Of a DNA stretch of 64,000 nt, positions 30,698 to 43,014 are shown one piece after another (within the stretch, counting starts at the first letter, position 1; each line of letters starts with the position of its first letter). The DNA is taken from positions 43,782,714 through 43,846,713 of the forward strand of contig CM049320.1 in NCBI GenBank assembly GCA_026874595.1. The letters run 5' to 3'. The stretch is from Sipunculus nudus (lineage: Eukaryota; Annelida; Sipuncula; Golfingiida; Sipunculidae). The notes beneath the pieces are model-generated. The model ran no database searches, was not told the DNA's origin, and worked only from the letters and a program-made list of their open reading frames with translations. A program made the position numbers and the translations under genes.

Positions 30698-33600
30698 AAC
30701 AAGGCCTACAGGCCAAGTGCGAACCTGTGCATTGGGAAATACACCAAGTATAATGCTTCAATGCTGGACCATTACTTCTCATGTATATGAACAATGCAAG
30801 TACTAAACATTTTGAATAAGAAACAATTACACAAACATCACTGCTGAAATTCTGGCATGGGTGCACACAACACAAAAATGATTGTAGTTGGTACCACCAG
30901 TCTTGTATACAACGAAGCTAACAGAGATATATACATATGCCCAATTTCAGATTCATTATCAAATTCCTCTGTAGAAATAAGCAGGCCATACACTGTGCAA
31001 AAGACATTGTAGGTGGCGACACCTGTCTTGTGAACGAGAAAGCCATCAAAGACACATAGACAGGTCAAAATATCAGGCCAATACATCAAACTTACCTTGA
31101 GTCTAATGCATGGGGCTGACCAGGCTTAGGTGAGAAAGGCAGTTGCCCCGAGTGAACTGTGACAAATTTGCTGGCTCAGGCTACTGCACTAAGTGAACTC
31201 ATGACCTGCACCTGGCTAGACTGAGTGAACTTTCGACCTGTACCTGGCAGCAATGAGTGAACTCTTGACCTGTTGCATAATCAGACACAGTTGGTAGTCC
31301 ACATGCAGCCCTGAGGGGCATGACACCCATGAAGTGATCACATGGTGGCCATGAGGTGATCACATGCCTTGTGCTTGGCTGTCCTGACTGAACTCTCGAC
31401 CTATATCTGGCTGCGCTATATAAACTTTTGATCTGTTGCCAAATCTGAAACAGCTGGAAGTTTCTCAACCTATTTAAAGATACAAACACGATCTTGGCCT
31501 TTTGGTAAATCTGTTTACACATACTGAAAGACTTTGGCTAAAATGCTTTTTTTTTCAAGCTGACATATTCATAAACTTTTTATCAAAATATCTAAAATAA
31601 TAAAAGATGCAGTTCTTTCATTGTTAAAGATCCAATAATTCTGCCAAAAATCATTCAAGTAAACTTGAACAAAGGCCACCTAAGAATAATTTTTGTGCAA
31701 TTTTACAGAAGTTATAATTGAAACAATAATTTTGTAGAAGAACAGTTTTGCAGTCCTCAGTTTGAAATAGACATAAGAATGGCCATAAGACCAACTTAAG
31801 CTTTTCTGATATGATTGAAAGAACCATGTCCAAGGATATTTTTTTTTAAATTGAACGATTCAACTTGACAGTTTCATCATAAACATTTTAAGCTGAAAAA
31901 GGCTAAAATTATGAGGTTTTTGCCCCATAAAAAAAACAGGTCAATGTAGGTGGCACCACAAAATCTGCAACTTAAAATATAAGTCATGTGACCAACATTT
32001 GCACAATACTTGGTAATGCTAGCTTCTGTCATTTCTGAGATTACTATGTCAGTATGCTTAATTGGCCAAATGACTGTTCAAATTCGTGTAACACCACGAA
32101 AATTCATCAAATGCAAACCATTTGAAAAAACTTGAGAGGGCATGCCTCCGTGATCATTTCTGTAAAATATTGAACAATTTGGCTGGACCGTTTACAAGAA
32201 GAAGACTTTTAAAGGTTTTTCAGCTTTTTCCCTATAAAATCTAAGTAAATGCAGATAGCAAAAAAAATAAGCTGAATCCCACAACATTTGATATATGATA
32301 GATTATTGCATAAAATCTAGGGATGGTAGCTCCTGCTATTCCTGAGAAATTATGGGTAAATGTACAGATGACCAATGACCCCCGTACAAAAAACGTTCAA
32401 TCCAGGTGGCCCCACCAATACCTGAATTTTATATATGACTCATGTGACCGACACTGGCATAAAATTTGGTGATGATAGCTCCGGCCATTTCTGAGAATGT
32501 CATTTTAGAATGCTTTTTGGACAGTTAGCTAAGTTTAACTTCCTGTAACTCGGCCTAAATTCATCGAACTTGAACCATTCGAACAAACTTGAGAGAGATG
32601 ATATAAATGATTATTTCTGGAAATATTGAACAATTTGGCTTGACTGTTTCGGAGGAGAAGATTTTTAAAGTTTTTTTAGCCTTTTCTCTATAAAATCTAA
32701 GAAAATGCAGAGTTTTTCAGATGGCTAATTTTTTGCATTAAATTTCATGATACAAGCTCCAGTTGTTTTCGAAATAGTATGGGTTAACGACGACGACAGA
32801 CGAAAAAATGGCAAAGTTAAGCTTCCCATAACTCAGCCAAAAATTACTGAACCAAAACCATTTGAACAAACTTGAATGATCAACATCTAAGGATAATTAA
32901 TGTGTGAGATTAAATAATTTAGCCCAGTGGTTTTTGAGAAGTTCTTTTTTGAGAAGCCACTGCGCTAAAATGGGCTGTTATGGCATATGACTAAATTCAG
33001 CTTCCCATAACTCAGCCAAAAGTCACTGAACTGAGACTATTTGAACAAACTTTAGAAAGCACTACCCTAGGAACATTTCTGTGCGATATTTAACAACATT
33101 GTTTGCATTAAATTTCATGATTCTAGCTCGAGTTGGTTTCGAAATAGTATGGGTTAACGACGACGACAGACGATGCCAAACCATCGCATGAGCTCACATG
33201 TTCGCTAAAAATAACTACAGATGCACATTGAATGCAAAATTATAATATAGATACATCTCACTGATGGCAAAATCTTGAATAAAGTTGAGTATGGATACCA
33301 ATTATTTATAATCCATGTACAGCCATCTTTATATACCCACAGAAAGCTGTATACCTGTGATTGTAAACATTCCCTGGCATGAGGAATATCTAAAAGCATA
33401 AATCTACAGTTTTTAAAAGCTTTTAAAAAACATTCTTGTCAATATTAACCATAGATAGCCTGAAATATAAATGTCTAGAGGCATGATGTAACGGATGCTG
33501 ATAAATTAAAATGGTGCCAGGCTATATGTATCTGCTTTACACATCTAACATATATGGTAAAATGACTAAATTCAATCTTTATATTTCAGCCACAATTCAT

Positions 33601-34560
33601 CCTTTGGAACCATAAAAGACAATTATATAAGAAATATTCCTGTTAAATATAAAACTAATTGGCCTCAGTGGCGTCAGTCAAAAAACGTTTTGCAGGTTTA
33701 GAACTCATATGGGAAAATACAGCAAAATGGCCAAGTTAAGTTTCCCATAACTCAGCCAAAAATTACTGAACCAAAACAATTTGAACAAACTTTAATTATC
33801 AACATTTAAGGATAATTAATGTGTGAGATTTAATAATTTGGCCCAGTGGTTTTTGAAAACAAGTTCTATGTAGCCACTGAGCTAAAATGGGCTGTTATGG
33901 CATATGACTAAATTCAGCTTCCCAGAACTCAGCCAAAAGTCACTGAACTGAGACTATTTGAACAAACTTTAGAAAGCACTACCCTAGGATCATTTCTGTG
34001 CGATATTAAACAATTTTGCCATATGGTTTCAGAGAAGAAGTTTTTTGTAGCAGTCAGTATGATAGGGGCATTTATGACCACGTACAAAAAAAGGCCGATG
34101 CAGGTGGCTCCACCAATACCTCAATTTCAGATATGACTCATGTGACCAACATTGGCATAAAATTTGGTGATGATAGCTCCAGCAATTTCTGAGACTGTAA
34201 TTTTAGTATGCTTTTTTGGACGGATGACGAAGTTCAACTTCCTGTAACTCAGCCAAAAATCACGAAACTTAAACCATTTAAACAAACTTGAGAGAGATTA
34301 TTCCAGGAATCATTTCTGTGAAATATTGGACAATTTGGCTGAACAGTTTCAAAGCTTTTTTAGGTTTTCCCTATGAAATCTAAGAAAATGCAGTTAGCCA
34401 AATAAAATAAGCAAAATCCGATAGTTTTTTTAAAGGACTTAAATTTTTTTTGCATAAAATTTCGTGATGCCAACTCTTACCGTTTTCAAGATAGTATAGG
34501 TTAATGTACAGACGACGGACCACGCCACACCAATCGCATAAGCTCACAGGTTCGCTAAAA
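30698..34560 (+). mobile_element. Family 4 element c, large copy
   Basis: The head is AACAAGGCCTACAGGCCAAG followed by TGCGAACCTGTG; the palindrome GGCCT-AC-AGGCC precedes the 11-bp sub-terminal sequence. A first tail copy lies at 33190-33213 ('gagctcacatgttcgctaaaaat') and the final one at 34540-34560 ('aagctcacaggttcgctaaaa'), so the element may be a tandem of one full and one partial copy. The interior repeats blocks starting 'aactcagccaaaaattactgaac' and 'ggtggcnccaccaatacctcaatttcag'. No protein was found. Confidence 0.68.
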
Positions 34561-35363
34561 GGCACTCAATGTCAAAAATGATATGTTAATAAAAACTGTT
34601 TGGTTATTTTTTTTGTTACCTTTAACCTTTTTTAGTTACCTTACACAGACTTTATTACCCCGGTTCAAATCCTCAATATAATGCCTTATATTGAATATTG
34701 TGCACATATTGCGTTGATCTCTGGTAACTGTACTGTTCTAGATACATGGTAGAGTATATTTCCATTTTGTCTAGGTTTGCAGCTTTCTGTTATTCATGAA
34801 ACATACTTCTCTATTTATAACATAAATTTAGAAAATAAGCTTCGTCATATAAAAATTTTATTTTATACATAATGATACATAATGTGATCACATTTGCAAT
34901 TAATTATACATTACTAGTATGGAAATGTACGTTTTAATCACATAATAATATATTATTATTTTGGCATAAGATCTTATATGTTATTTCGTACAAGGGGATA
35001 GACATCTATTATAAAACTATTAATGGTATATACAGCAGGATTGTTTTGGTTCCCTGTAATATATGTGGCATATGTGAGAAATTCAACTGAGACTAATAGA
35101 AAATGGCAAATGTGAACCTGTATGAAAGCATCCAGAGAGATAGGGCATCATGTAACTTCCCATCAAACAGTGTCTTAATGTAACATATTTCATTTGCTCT
35201 ATGGGAAATGATCATTTTTGGTAACAATTGTCACAGTTCATTTAGGCATACTTGATTGATATTATTTGATGTAAATATGACCTATATTCATAAAGTATTT
35301 ATGTATACCTGCATGTATTTTTGTTGTGGTCTGAACAAAACCTTTTCAGCTGGACGAAGTTTT
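34561..35363. other. Intergenic, no feature
   Basis: AT-rich sequence between the family 4 tail and the family 1 head. No exon, repeat or RNA gene was recognised. Confidence 0.5.
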
Positions 35364-37610
35364 AACAAGTGACCCAGGGGTCATGACGCTCAGCTGACCA
35401 GGAAGACATTGACAAAAGTAATTTTATCATCTGAATGTCAAATTTGAATGAAATACTTTTTCCAAACTTGACCTTTTGTATAAAATCATCCAATATTCAT
35501 TGGGGTACTATGGAGCTCTGTAGCATGAAGGATATGGGTAACAGACACCTATTTTCAAGGTTTACAAGATGACTTTTCAGGGGTCTCCCAGCATGTCAAA
35601 AAATAAAATTCTAGGTCCAGTTATTATTTTTATGCCCTGTTAACAGATGACCAAATGTTTATTCTGGGGGGTATTTCAAAGCCGCATAGGATGAAGGATA
35701 TGGGTAACAGAGATGTAATTTCAGGTGCACAAGGAGACTTTTCAGGGGCCTCCAAGCATATCAAGAAAGGAGATTCTAGGTCAAGTCATTATAATTTGTG
35801 CTCTGTTAACAGATGACCAAATCTTTATTCTCGGAGCCATAGCATGAAGGATATGGGTAACAGAGACCTAATTTCAGATTTCCAAAGAGATTTTCCAAAG
35901 GCCTCCCTGCATGTCAAAAAGAAGATTCTAGGTACAGTCATTATGATTTGTGCCCTGTTAATATATGACCAAATCTTTATTCTGGGGGGGGGGGGTACTT
36001 CAGAGCCCCATAGCTCACAGAATATGGGTAACAGGGACCTTATTTCGGGTTTCCATGTAGACCTTTTATGGGCTTCCCTGGAGGTGAGGACAGAAGATTC
36101 TAGGTCCAGTCATTATGATTTGTGCCCTGTTTACAGATGACCAAATGTTTAAAGATCACAAAAGTAGAGAAAAAAAAAATCGTAAAAAATAAAAAAATAT
36201 AGCTGGCGCCACCAATCTCCAGAAATTGATGAAACACTCCATGATCAATATCCATGCAAAGAATCATGGTGATTAATGCATTAGTTGTTCAGATACTTGA
36301 GCTTTTGTATTAAATTTTGCATTATTCTGGGGGGTACTTCAGAACCCCATAGCTCGAAGAATATGGGTCACAGTGACCTAATTTCAGGTTTACAAGGAGA
36401 ATTTCCATAGACCTCCCAGGATGTCAAGTAAGAAGATTCCAGGTCTAGCGGTTACGATTTGTGCCCTGTTAACAGATAGACGCCTGGATGGCCGGACGGA
36501 CGACGGACAAAAGGTGATCCCTATAGCTCAGATGACTTTCAGTCAGCTGAGCTAAAAATTGAAAAAAATATAGGTGGCGCCACCAGAATGCAGAAACTGA
36601 TGAAACATTTCATGATCAATATCCATGCAAAGAATCATGGTGATCAATATAATAATTGTTCAGATACTTGAGCTTTTGTATCAAATTTTTTTCCATTATT
36701 CTGGGGGGTACTTCGGAGCCCCATAGCTCAGAGGTTATGGGTAACAGAGACCTAATTTCAAGTTTTTAAGGAGACTTTTCATGGGCCTCTCAGCATTTCA
36801 AGAGAGAAGATTCTAGGTCCAGTTGTTACGATTTGTGCCATGTTAACAGATGACCGCATCTTATGAGGTCTCGAAAATAGAGAAAAAAATTCGTAAAAAT
36901 AAAAAAAAATACAGGTGGCGCCACCATACTGCAGAAACTGATGACACATTCCATGATCAATATCCATGCTAAGAATCATGGTGATCACTGCAATAGTTGT
37001 TTAGATACTTGAGCTTTTGTATCAAATTTTCCATTATTCTGGGGGGTACTTCGGAGCCCCATAGCTCAAAGGTTATGGGTAACAGAGACCTAATTTCAGG
37101 TTTCCAAAGAGACTTTTTATGGGCCTCCCTGCATGTCAAGAGAGAAGATTCTAGGTGTAGTCCTTACGATTTGTGCCCTGTTAACAGATGGCCGCATCTT
37201 AAGAGGTCGCAAAAATAGAGAAAAATATTGGTAAAAATCGAAAAAATACAGGTGGCGCCCCCAGTCTGCAGAAACTGATGAAACACTCCATGATCAATAT
37301 CCATGCAAAAAATCATGATGATCAATGCATTAGTTGTTCAGATACTTGAGCTTTTGTATCAAATTTTGCATTATTCTGGGGGGTACTTCGGAACCCCATA
37401 GCTCGAAGAATATAGGTCACAGTGACCTAATTTCAGGTTTACAAGGAGAATTTCCATAGACCTCCCAGGATGTCAAGTAAGAAGATTCCAGTTCTAGCGG
37501 TTACGATTTGTGCCCTGTTAACGGACAGACGCCCGGACGGCCGGACGGACGACGGACAAAAGGTGATCCCTATAGCTCAGATGACTTACAGTCAGCTGAG
37601 CTAAAAAAAA
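35364..37610 (+). mobile_element. Family 1 element B, with internal second tail
   Basis: The head is AACAAGTGACCCAGGGGTCA followed by TGACGCTCAGCTGACCAGG. The final tail is 'tagctcagatgacttacagt' followed by CAGCTGAGCTAAAA at about 37572-37606. An almost identical tail lies at 36522-36557, after which about 330-bp units resume, so the element has been extended by about 1050 bp. Units begin with a dyad (GGTGGCGCCACC or a variant) at 36206, 36576, 36915 and 37252. Confidence 0.72.
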
Positions 37611-38852
37611 TGTACTGAGCGCATATTTCACAGGACATTTAATTTGCTCAAAATCGAACATTGGTTGTATTTGGTTTATGTTTAGGTGTCACAGAAAAGC
37701 TAAACTTTTGGTTTTCTATATTCAATATGATGTATTTATTCATTTAAATCGACTGGTTTGATAGATGATGTAAGAAGAACAAAACGTATTTATGGCATAA
37801 CTGCTTTATTATAATTAACAAACCGATTTAGAAATAACAAAACCACGACACCACAGTTCTGTGTTCACCCCTTAAACAGGTGCCACTTTATCCATAAACA
37901 CATTAATGTGTGTCACAAGTAGCAATTATTGTAGGGAGACATGTTGTTTTCAGTGCCGTCGTCTGTAGGATATCTTGTGAACGTGATAACCTTTGAAGGG
38001 CCGCATATATTCCTCCGATATTTAATACACTTAATTGTTCCTATCAAAATCTCGGACGAGTTCGAAAACCGATGACCTAAGCCTTCATATTAAAATCTGC
38101 CGAAAGGTAATTTTTTGGGGAACCCTATAACTTTTGAACCGCTTCACATTTCCCACCATGTCTTTATTGATACAACCTATATGCAATGGGGGGAGACATG
38201 TCTTTGCAAGTGCGAAAACAAGCCATTCTAGTTTTACCTCAATTTATGATGCTTTGCTTTGTCTTAAATATTAAATTGTGTTTGAGCTGTAGCTCAAATT
38301 TCAAGGCGCCAGTGATATGTTATGTGCTAGTTTGATTCAGAATGTATTAAATTAGTCTATCTACATGTGTTGTAATTTTCGGGTATACACAGTTAAGATT
38401 AATGACCTGGAAGGAACCAGTGGTTCAACTTAGGCAACAGTTTCCAAGCAACCAAGTGGGTTTCAAAGCGGGCGTATCATCGATGGCCCAGGCTCTACAT
38501 ATTAACTGTGACACGCCCAAATCTCCAATGGAAATGTATTTGGGAAAAGTGCAGGAAATATGTAAATGAATAATTCTTGTTGGCTTATTTTAAAACTGTC
38601 CATGCATCTGTGACCTTAGGCAGAAGGACCTGATGTGAAATACAGGAAGTGTCAACCGATCTTTAGGCGTCTGTTTCATCCTTTAATTGTTATAAGAAAA
38701 AAAAAACTTGTAACAATCATTTTAACTGCAATGCACTTTACACATGGTACACTTTTTAAATTGTTGAGCTGATCTACAGTAAACACAAGACATGACCAGC
38801 AATGTGCAGAACATTCGATGAAGTTGAAATTAAACTCTTATACCCAGGATGA
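37611..38852. other. Intergenic, no firm feature
   Basis: It contains some GC-richer text ('gtcgtctgtaggatatcttgtgaacgtgataacc') of the kind common in molluscan repeats. No exon was recognised. It lies just upstream of the helicase relic and may hold its decayed N-terminal part. Confidence 0.4.
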
Positions 38853-39309
38853 AATGCTTTCCTCAGGTTAAAATTGATTAAAGATGATGTGCCTTATCCT
38901 GCTGATGCACTCTCAATGTATTCACATTTTTCACAACATATAAAGAAGCAGGGCACAAGCAGGTCTATAGGCAATACTCTGAAAAGGTTCCAAAGACAAG
39001 CAGTTGAAGTCTCGGTGATTGACAAGGATATCCAGACACTTGATTAAAGAGGATATCTCATCAATGCCTTCTGAGACAAGTGGTCTAAAGGAAATCATGC
39101 CTGTATCTGTTGGAGCAAAAGTTTCAACAACAGTCAATATCATAGTAGTTGATGGGCTCTCTAATGGTATTTTTGGAATGCGTGTTGGAATAATCCTCCA
39201 TGCTATATACAGCAAATGTTTCGTCAAGGAGGCCAAGGAAAAATACACACTAGAAGGAAACCAAGGTTTTTCCTTGTTGACAGGAAAACAGTTCTTTGTT
39301 GAGAGATAA
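38853..39309 (+). pseudogene. PIF1-like DNA helicase relic, C-terminal part, frameshifted
   Basis: One frame (38853-39047) reads KLIKDDVPYPADALSMYSHF then SQHIKKQGTSRSIGNTLKRF and VEVSVIDKDIQTLD before a stop. A second frame takes over at about 39040 with IKEDISSMPSETSGLKEIMP, VSVGAKVSTTVNIIVVDGLS, NGIFGMRVGI, ending at 39309. PIF1/Helitron-type helicases typically carry a 'lh.f(p/a)tN..v..yN..' segment, an 'i.AiD' strand and then 'l.vGarVmLt.Nidv.dGLvNGa.G.v..i'. The second frame matches that last motif closely, though the Met-Leu before 'T.Nid' is Ser-Thr here. The frameshift, nearby stops and missing Walker motifs mark it as dead. It could come from a Helitron/Helentron or from a host PIF1 pseudogene. 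Confidence 0.68.
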
Positions 39310-40904
39310 ATGCCTAATAGAGGTAAGATAGAGGCAAGATTTAAAATATGAACCAATGTCATGCCTTCTGATATTCTCAGTTTTGTCATGTTGTACCTGC
39401 AGAAAAAGCAGCAACTTTAAAGACAGAATTGGAAAATGAAGAATGTAACAAATTTTAGAGCTGACAGTCCACAGCCCATTGGGAGAACAGGAGGAGTCAC
39501 GACAGTTGCCAGTTAAAACTTCAAATACTTTAGGAATTCAAAGCCTGGAACAGAGTTTCAAGTTTCATCTAGGGAGAAAATGAAGGAATGGTGGTTAACC
39601 TTCACAGACCTCCCAATGCAAGCCCTGTCACATCTTACAATCAACCTCAGAATCTGATGGCTAAATTCCAAACAAGGGACCAGAGGCTCATACAGTCTCC
39701 AGCCATATCTAGAACTATAAATTGGTTACACAGTTGATGGCACACAAAACTGACCCCCTTAAAACAGGATGCTCATTATACCTTACGGCAAAACAAAGTT
39801 TGTACAAGGGATTAAGCTATTTAAATAAATTGGCAGCAAAGCCAAATATTCACCGGGGGCTCAAAAGTTAATTAATATATGGAACATGTATAAAGGGAGT
39901 GCGGGGGGTGGGTGATAAAGGCAGTTGGGAGTATGTTTAGAAGGGGGTTGATATATTAACCCTTACGGATTACCAGTCCGTTGGCAATTGCAATATTAAC
40001 TCTGAAGTCCGTTACAGTCCGTTACAGACACGTTCTATGCTCAGGAACATCGTCTCTCAGCTGTTCACACACAAACACAGACCCGCTTCTGGACTGCAAA
40101 CAACCGTCAGACTAACTGGCACGCTGACCTAAGCGTTTGTAATGAAATCTTCTTATCCATGGCTTTTATACGCCTGCTGACATCACTGGTCTCAACTGTC
40201 TTCTGACCAATCATCTCACATTTGTATTGTCATTAACAGTATGAATACTAAAACGGACACGCCTCCAAAGAGCAAACCCTGAGAGAAAGCAAAATAAGAA
40301 GGTGCGTTGCTTTTGATGTCAACATTAAAAAAAAGGTTGCTATTGGAACGGTTTTTACATGAAACAGTTCCCACATGAAATTTACCAAGTTCTCACGATA
40401 ACATCTAAACATGATACTTCATATTAATGTACAATAAATTATAAAAACAATCATCTGGTTATACTCCTTACTTAAATATGCAATAAAATAACTAAGTCAC
40501 AGTCCTCTGGTGACAGCGATGAGCCATGAAAACACTTTTGAAAATAATTCAATAAAATCCATGCTTATTACTTTCCCTTCCTATAAGAAATTGTTGCATA
40601 TAACTTAGAAAACCAAAGTATTCACATTAATAAATTTGTCTGAAGATAAAGGGTAAAGACCATTTCAGATCAAAGCAAGCAGTTCAACATAGGTGGCACC
40701 ACCTGAAGTAACAAATTGCATCTCATTTACATGGTCAGTATATCTGTTGAAGGGATAGACCGTTCAGTCTTCCTAATTTTGTATCTGACAGCATATTTTG
40801 TATCTGGCAGAATATTTTGTATCAGTTGATATCTGACACTATATTTCTATAAAGGTGATTTTCTATTATGCATGTAACATTATATCACCAACAACAGTGA
40901 AATA
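39310..40904. other. Intergenic; possible further helicase debris
   Basis: No frame of note. 'acagcccattgggagaacaggaggagtc' near 39470 could be decayed coding sequence after the helicase motif, but I cannot show it. 39960-40200 is GC-richer unique sequence without an exon. A GGTGGCACCACC dyad variant occurs at 40691. Confidence 0.35.
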
Positions 40905-41166
40905 TTCAATGTGGCTAGGTCAGTCCCTTTGCTACTTGAGTTATCTTCAGTTTGATTAAGGCCCTCTGCTACTGGTAATTATCTTCAGGCTGATTCAGGC
41001 CCTCTGCTACTGGTAATTATCTTCAGTCTGATTCAGGCCCTCTGCTACTGGTAATTATCTTCAGTTAGATTAAGGCCCTCTGCTACTGGTAATTATCTTC
41101 AGTCTGATTCAGGCCCTCTGCTACTGGTTATTATCTTCAGGCTGATTCAGGTCTTCTGCTAATGAT
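40905..41166. repeat. 38-bp minisatellite, left part
   Basis: The unit is CTGATTCAGGCCCTCTGCTA followed by 'ctggtaattatcttcagt'. About six copies are present, with the first and last diverged. The same array resumes at 49149 on the far side of the retrotransposon. Confidence 0.9.
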
Positions 41167-41299
41167 ATTCAGTTCCAGTTTATTATGATTATAGTGACAT
41201 GTAACATACGTGATATATGCACATCAATCAGTTACCCAGCCCTCCTTGCAATAAATACATCGTGGTAGGCTTTAACAATAATAAAGATCATTAGAATAA
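41167..41299 (-). mobile_element. Non-LTR retrotransposon, 3' untranslated end
   Basis: Read on the minus strand this leads to 'tcactataatcataataaac' followed by TGGAACTGAATATC, a typical LINE 3' end of short A/T repeats. Its downstream boundary is the minisatellite. It is separated from the coding remnant at 42846 by the family 2 insertion. Confidence 0.6.
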
Positions 41300-42845
41300 C
41301 TAGATGTGTCAGAACGACACGAATGCCCCCGCCTTAGGCAAATTAGAAACAATTGTAAAATTTGGAAAATTTTTTTAATTTCAGGAGGTGTCGTTTGGTC
41401 AAAAGTAGGTCAACAAGGGCAAAATGCAAACTCGATCTGTAACGGGTCATTATCAAGCAACACACCAAAATCATGCCAGTTTATGCAGGCATTGTGAAAA
41501 AAAGTCCATACACGTGCATTTTCCATAAAAATTTCTGTCTTTCATGAAATTTTCTATGTTTAGGAGCCGTAAAACAATCAAAAGTAGGTCAACCGGGATG
41601 AAACGCAAACTCGATCTGTAACTGTCATTATCTGCCCACACAAAAAAAATCAGGGTGGTATCTGCAGGCATTGAGGAAAAAAAGTCAGTACATATGCATT
41701 TGTTATGAAAATTTATATTTTTCATGAAACTTTCTATGTTCAGGAGCAGTCAAATGGTCAAAAGTAGGTCAACTGAGACAAGACAAGAACTCGATCTGTA
41801 ACTGGTCATTATCTGCCTACACACCAAAAATCAGGCCTGTATCTGCAGGCACTGCGAAAAAAAGTCTATACATGTGCACCTTTTTATGAAATTTTCTATG
41901 TTAGAGCACCGTCCAACGGTCAAAAATAGGTCAACTGGGACAAAACGTGAACTTGATCTGTAACTGGTCATTATCTGCCCACACACCAAAAATCAGGCCA
42001 ATATCTGCAGGTATTGTGAAGAAAAGTCTGTACAAGTGTATTTGTCATGAAAATATATATTTTACATGAAATTTTCTATGTTCAGGAGCCGTAAAACAGT
42101 CAAAAGTAGGTCAACCGGGACGAAATGCGAACTCCATCTGTAACTGGTCAATATCTGCCGACACACCAAAAATCAGGCCAATATCTGCAGGCATTGTGAA
42201 AAAAAGTCCGTACATGTGTATTTGTCATGAAATTTCATATTTTTCATGAAATTTTCTATGTTCAGGAGCCGTAAAACGGTCAAAAGTAGGTCAACCGGGA
42301 TGAAACGCAAACTAAATCTGTAACTGGTCTATATCTGCCAACACACCAAAAATTAGGCCAATATCTGCAGGCATTGCGAAAAAAAGTGTGTACATGTGTA
42401 TCTGTCATGAATATTTCTATTTTTCATGAAATTTTCTAAGGTTAGGAGCCGTAAAACGGTCAAAAGTAGGTCAACTGGGATGAAACGCGAACTCGATCTG
42501 TAACTTGTCTATATCTGCTTACACATCAAAAATCAGGCCAATATCTGCAGGCATTGCGAAAAAAAGTCCGTACATGTGTATCTGTAATGAATATTTCTAT
42601 TTTTCATGAAATTTTCTGAGTTTAGGAGCCGTAAAACGGTCAAAAGTAGGTCAACAGGGACGAAACGCGAACTCGATCTGTAACTGGTTTATATCTGCCC
42701 ACACACCAAAAATCAGGCCAATATCTGCAGGCATGGCGAAAAAAAGTCCGTACAACTGTTTGATTTCGGAATGACGGAAGGACGGAATGACGGACATGGG
42801 TAAAACTATATGCCCCGGCCACTTTGTGGCGGGGGCATAAAAATA
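41300..42845 (+). mobile_element. Family 2 element b, complete, with 180-bp internal repeats
   Basis: The 5' end is CTAGATGTGTCAGAACGACA followed by CGAATGCCCCCGCC. The 3' end is ATGCCCCGGCCACTTTGTGG followed by CGGGGGCATAAAAAT. Internal units are exactly 180 bp in the right half (42261, 42441 and 42621 are in register), each containing 'gagccgtaaaacggtcaaaa', 'aatatctgcaggcattgcg' and 'catgaaattttcta'. It sits within the 3' end of a minus-strand non-LTR element. Open frames across the units are repeat shadows. Confidence 0.82.
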
Positions 42846-43014
42846 AATCTTTCCTTTTTTTCCAAGAACAGACCAAGTATTCACCCAAAATCTTACAACG
42901 ACCATCAATTAAATAAACCAATTGATCTGTTTTATCATGAAAAGGGTATTGTGCATAATTGCAAGATGCTTTATCAAATAGAACTGTTTGGAGTGCATTG
43001 TAAGCAGATCATTA
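42846..43014 (-). pseudogene. Non-LTR retrotransposon, C-terminal coding fragment 2
   Basis: On the minus strand, SAYNALQTVLFDKASCNYAQ is followed by LVYLIDGRCKILGEYLVCSW and KKRKDLFL. This is the form of the last segment of LINE ORF2 proteins after the cysteine motif ('C..y..lR..lf..', then '...ylv.aw..R'). It continues the fragment at 48681-49148, from which it is separated by family 1 element C; joining the two needs a one-base shift. Family 2 element b cuts its downstream end. Confidence 0.68.

Noticed and set aside
38931..39389. 152-codon minus-strand frame
   Set aside because: It is antisense to the helicase relic, whose plus-strand frames match a known motif order; the minus frame shows no family features.
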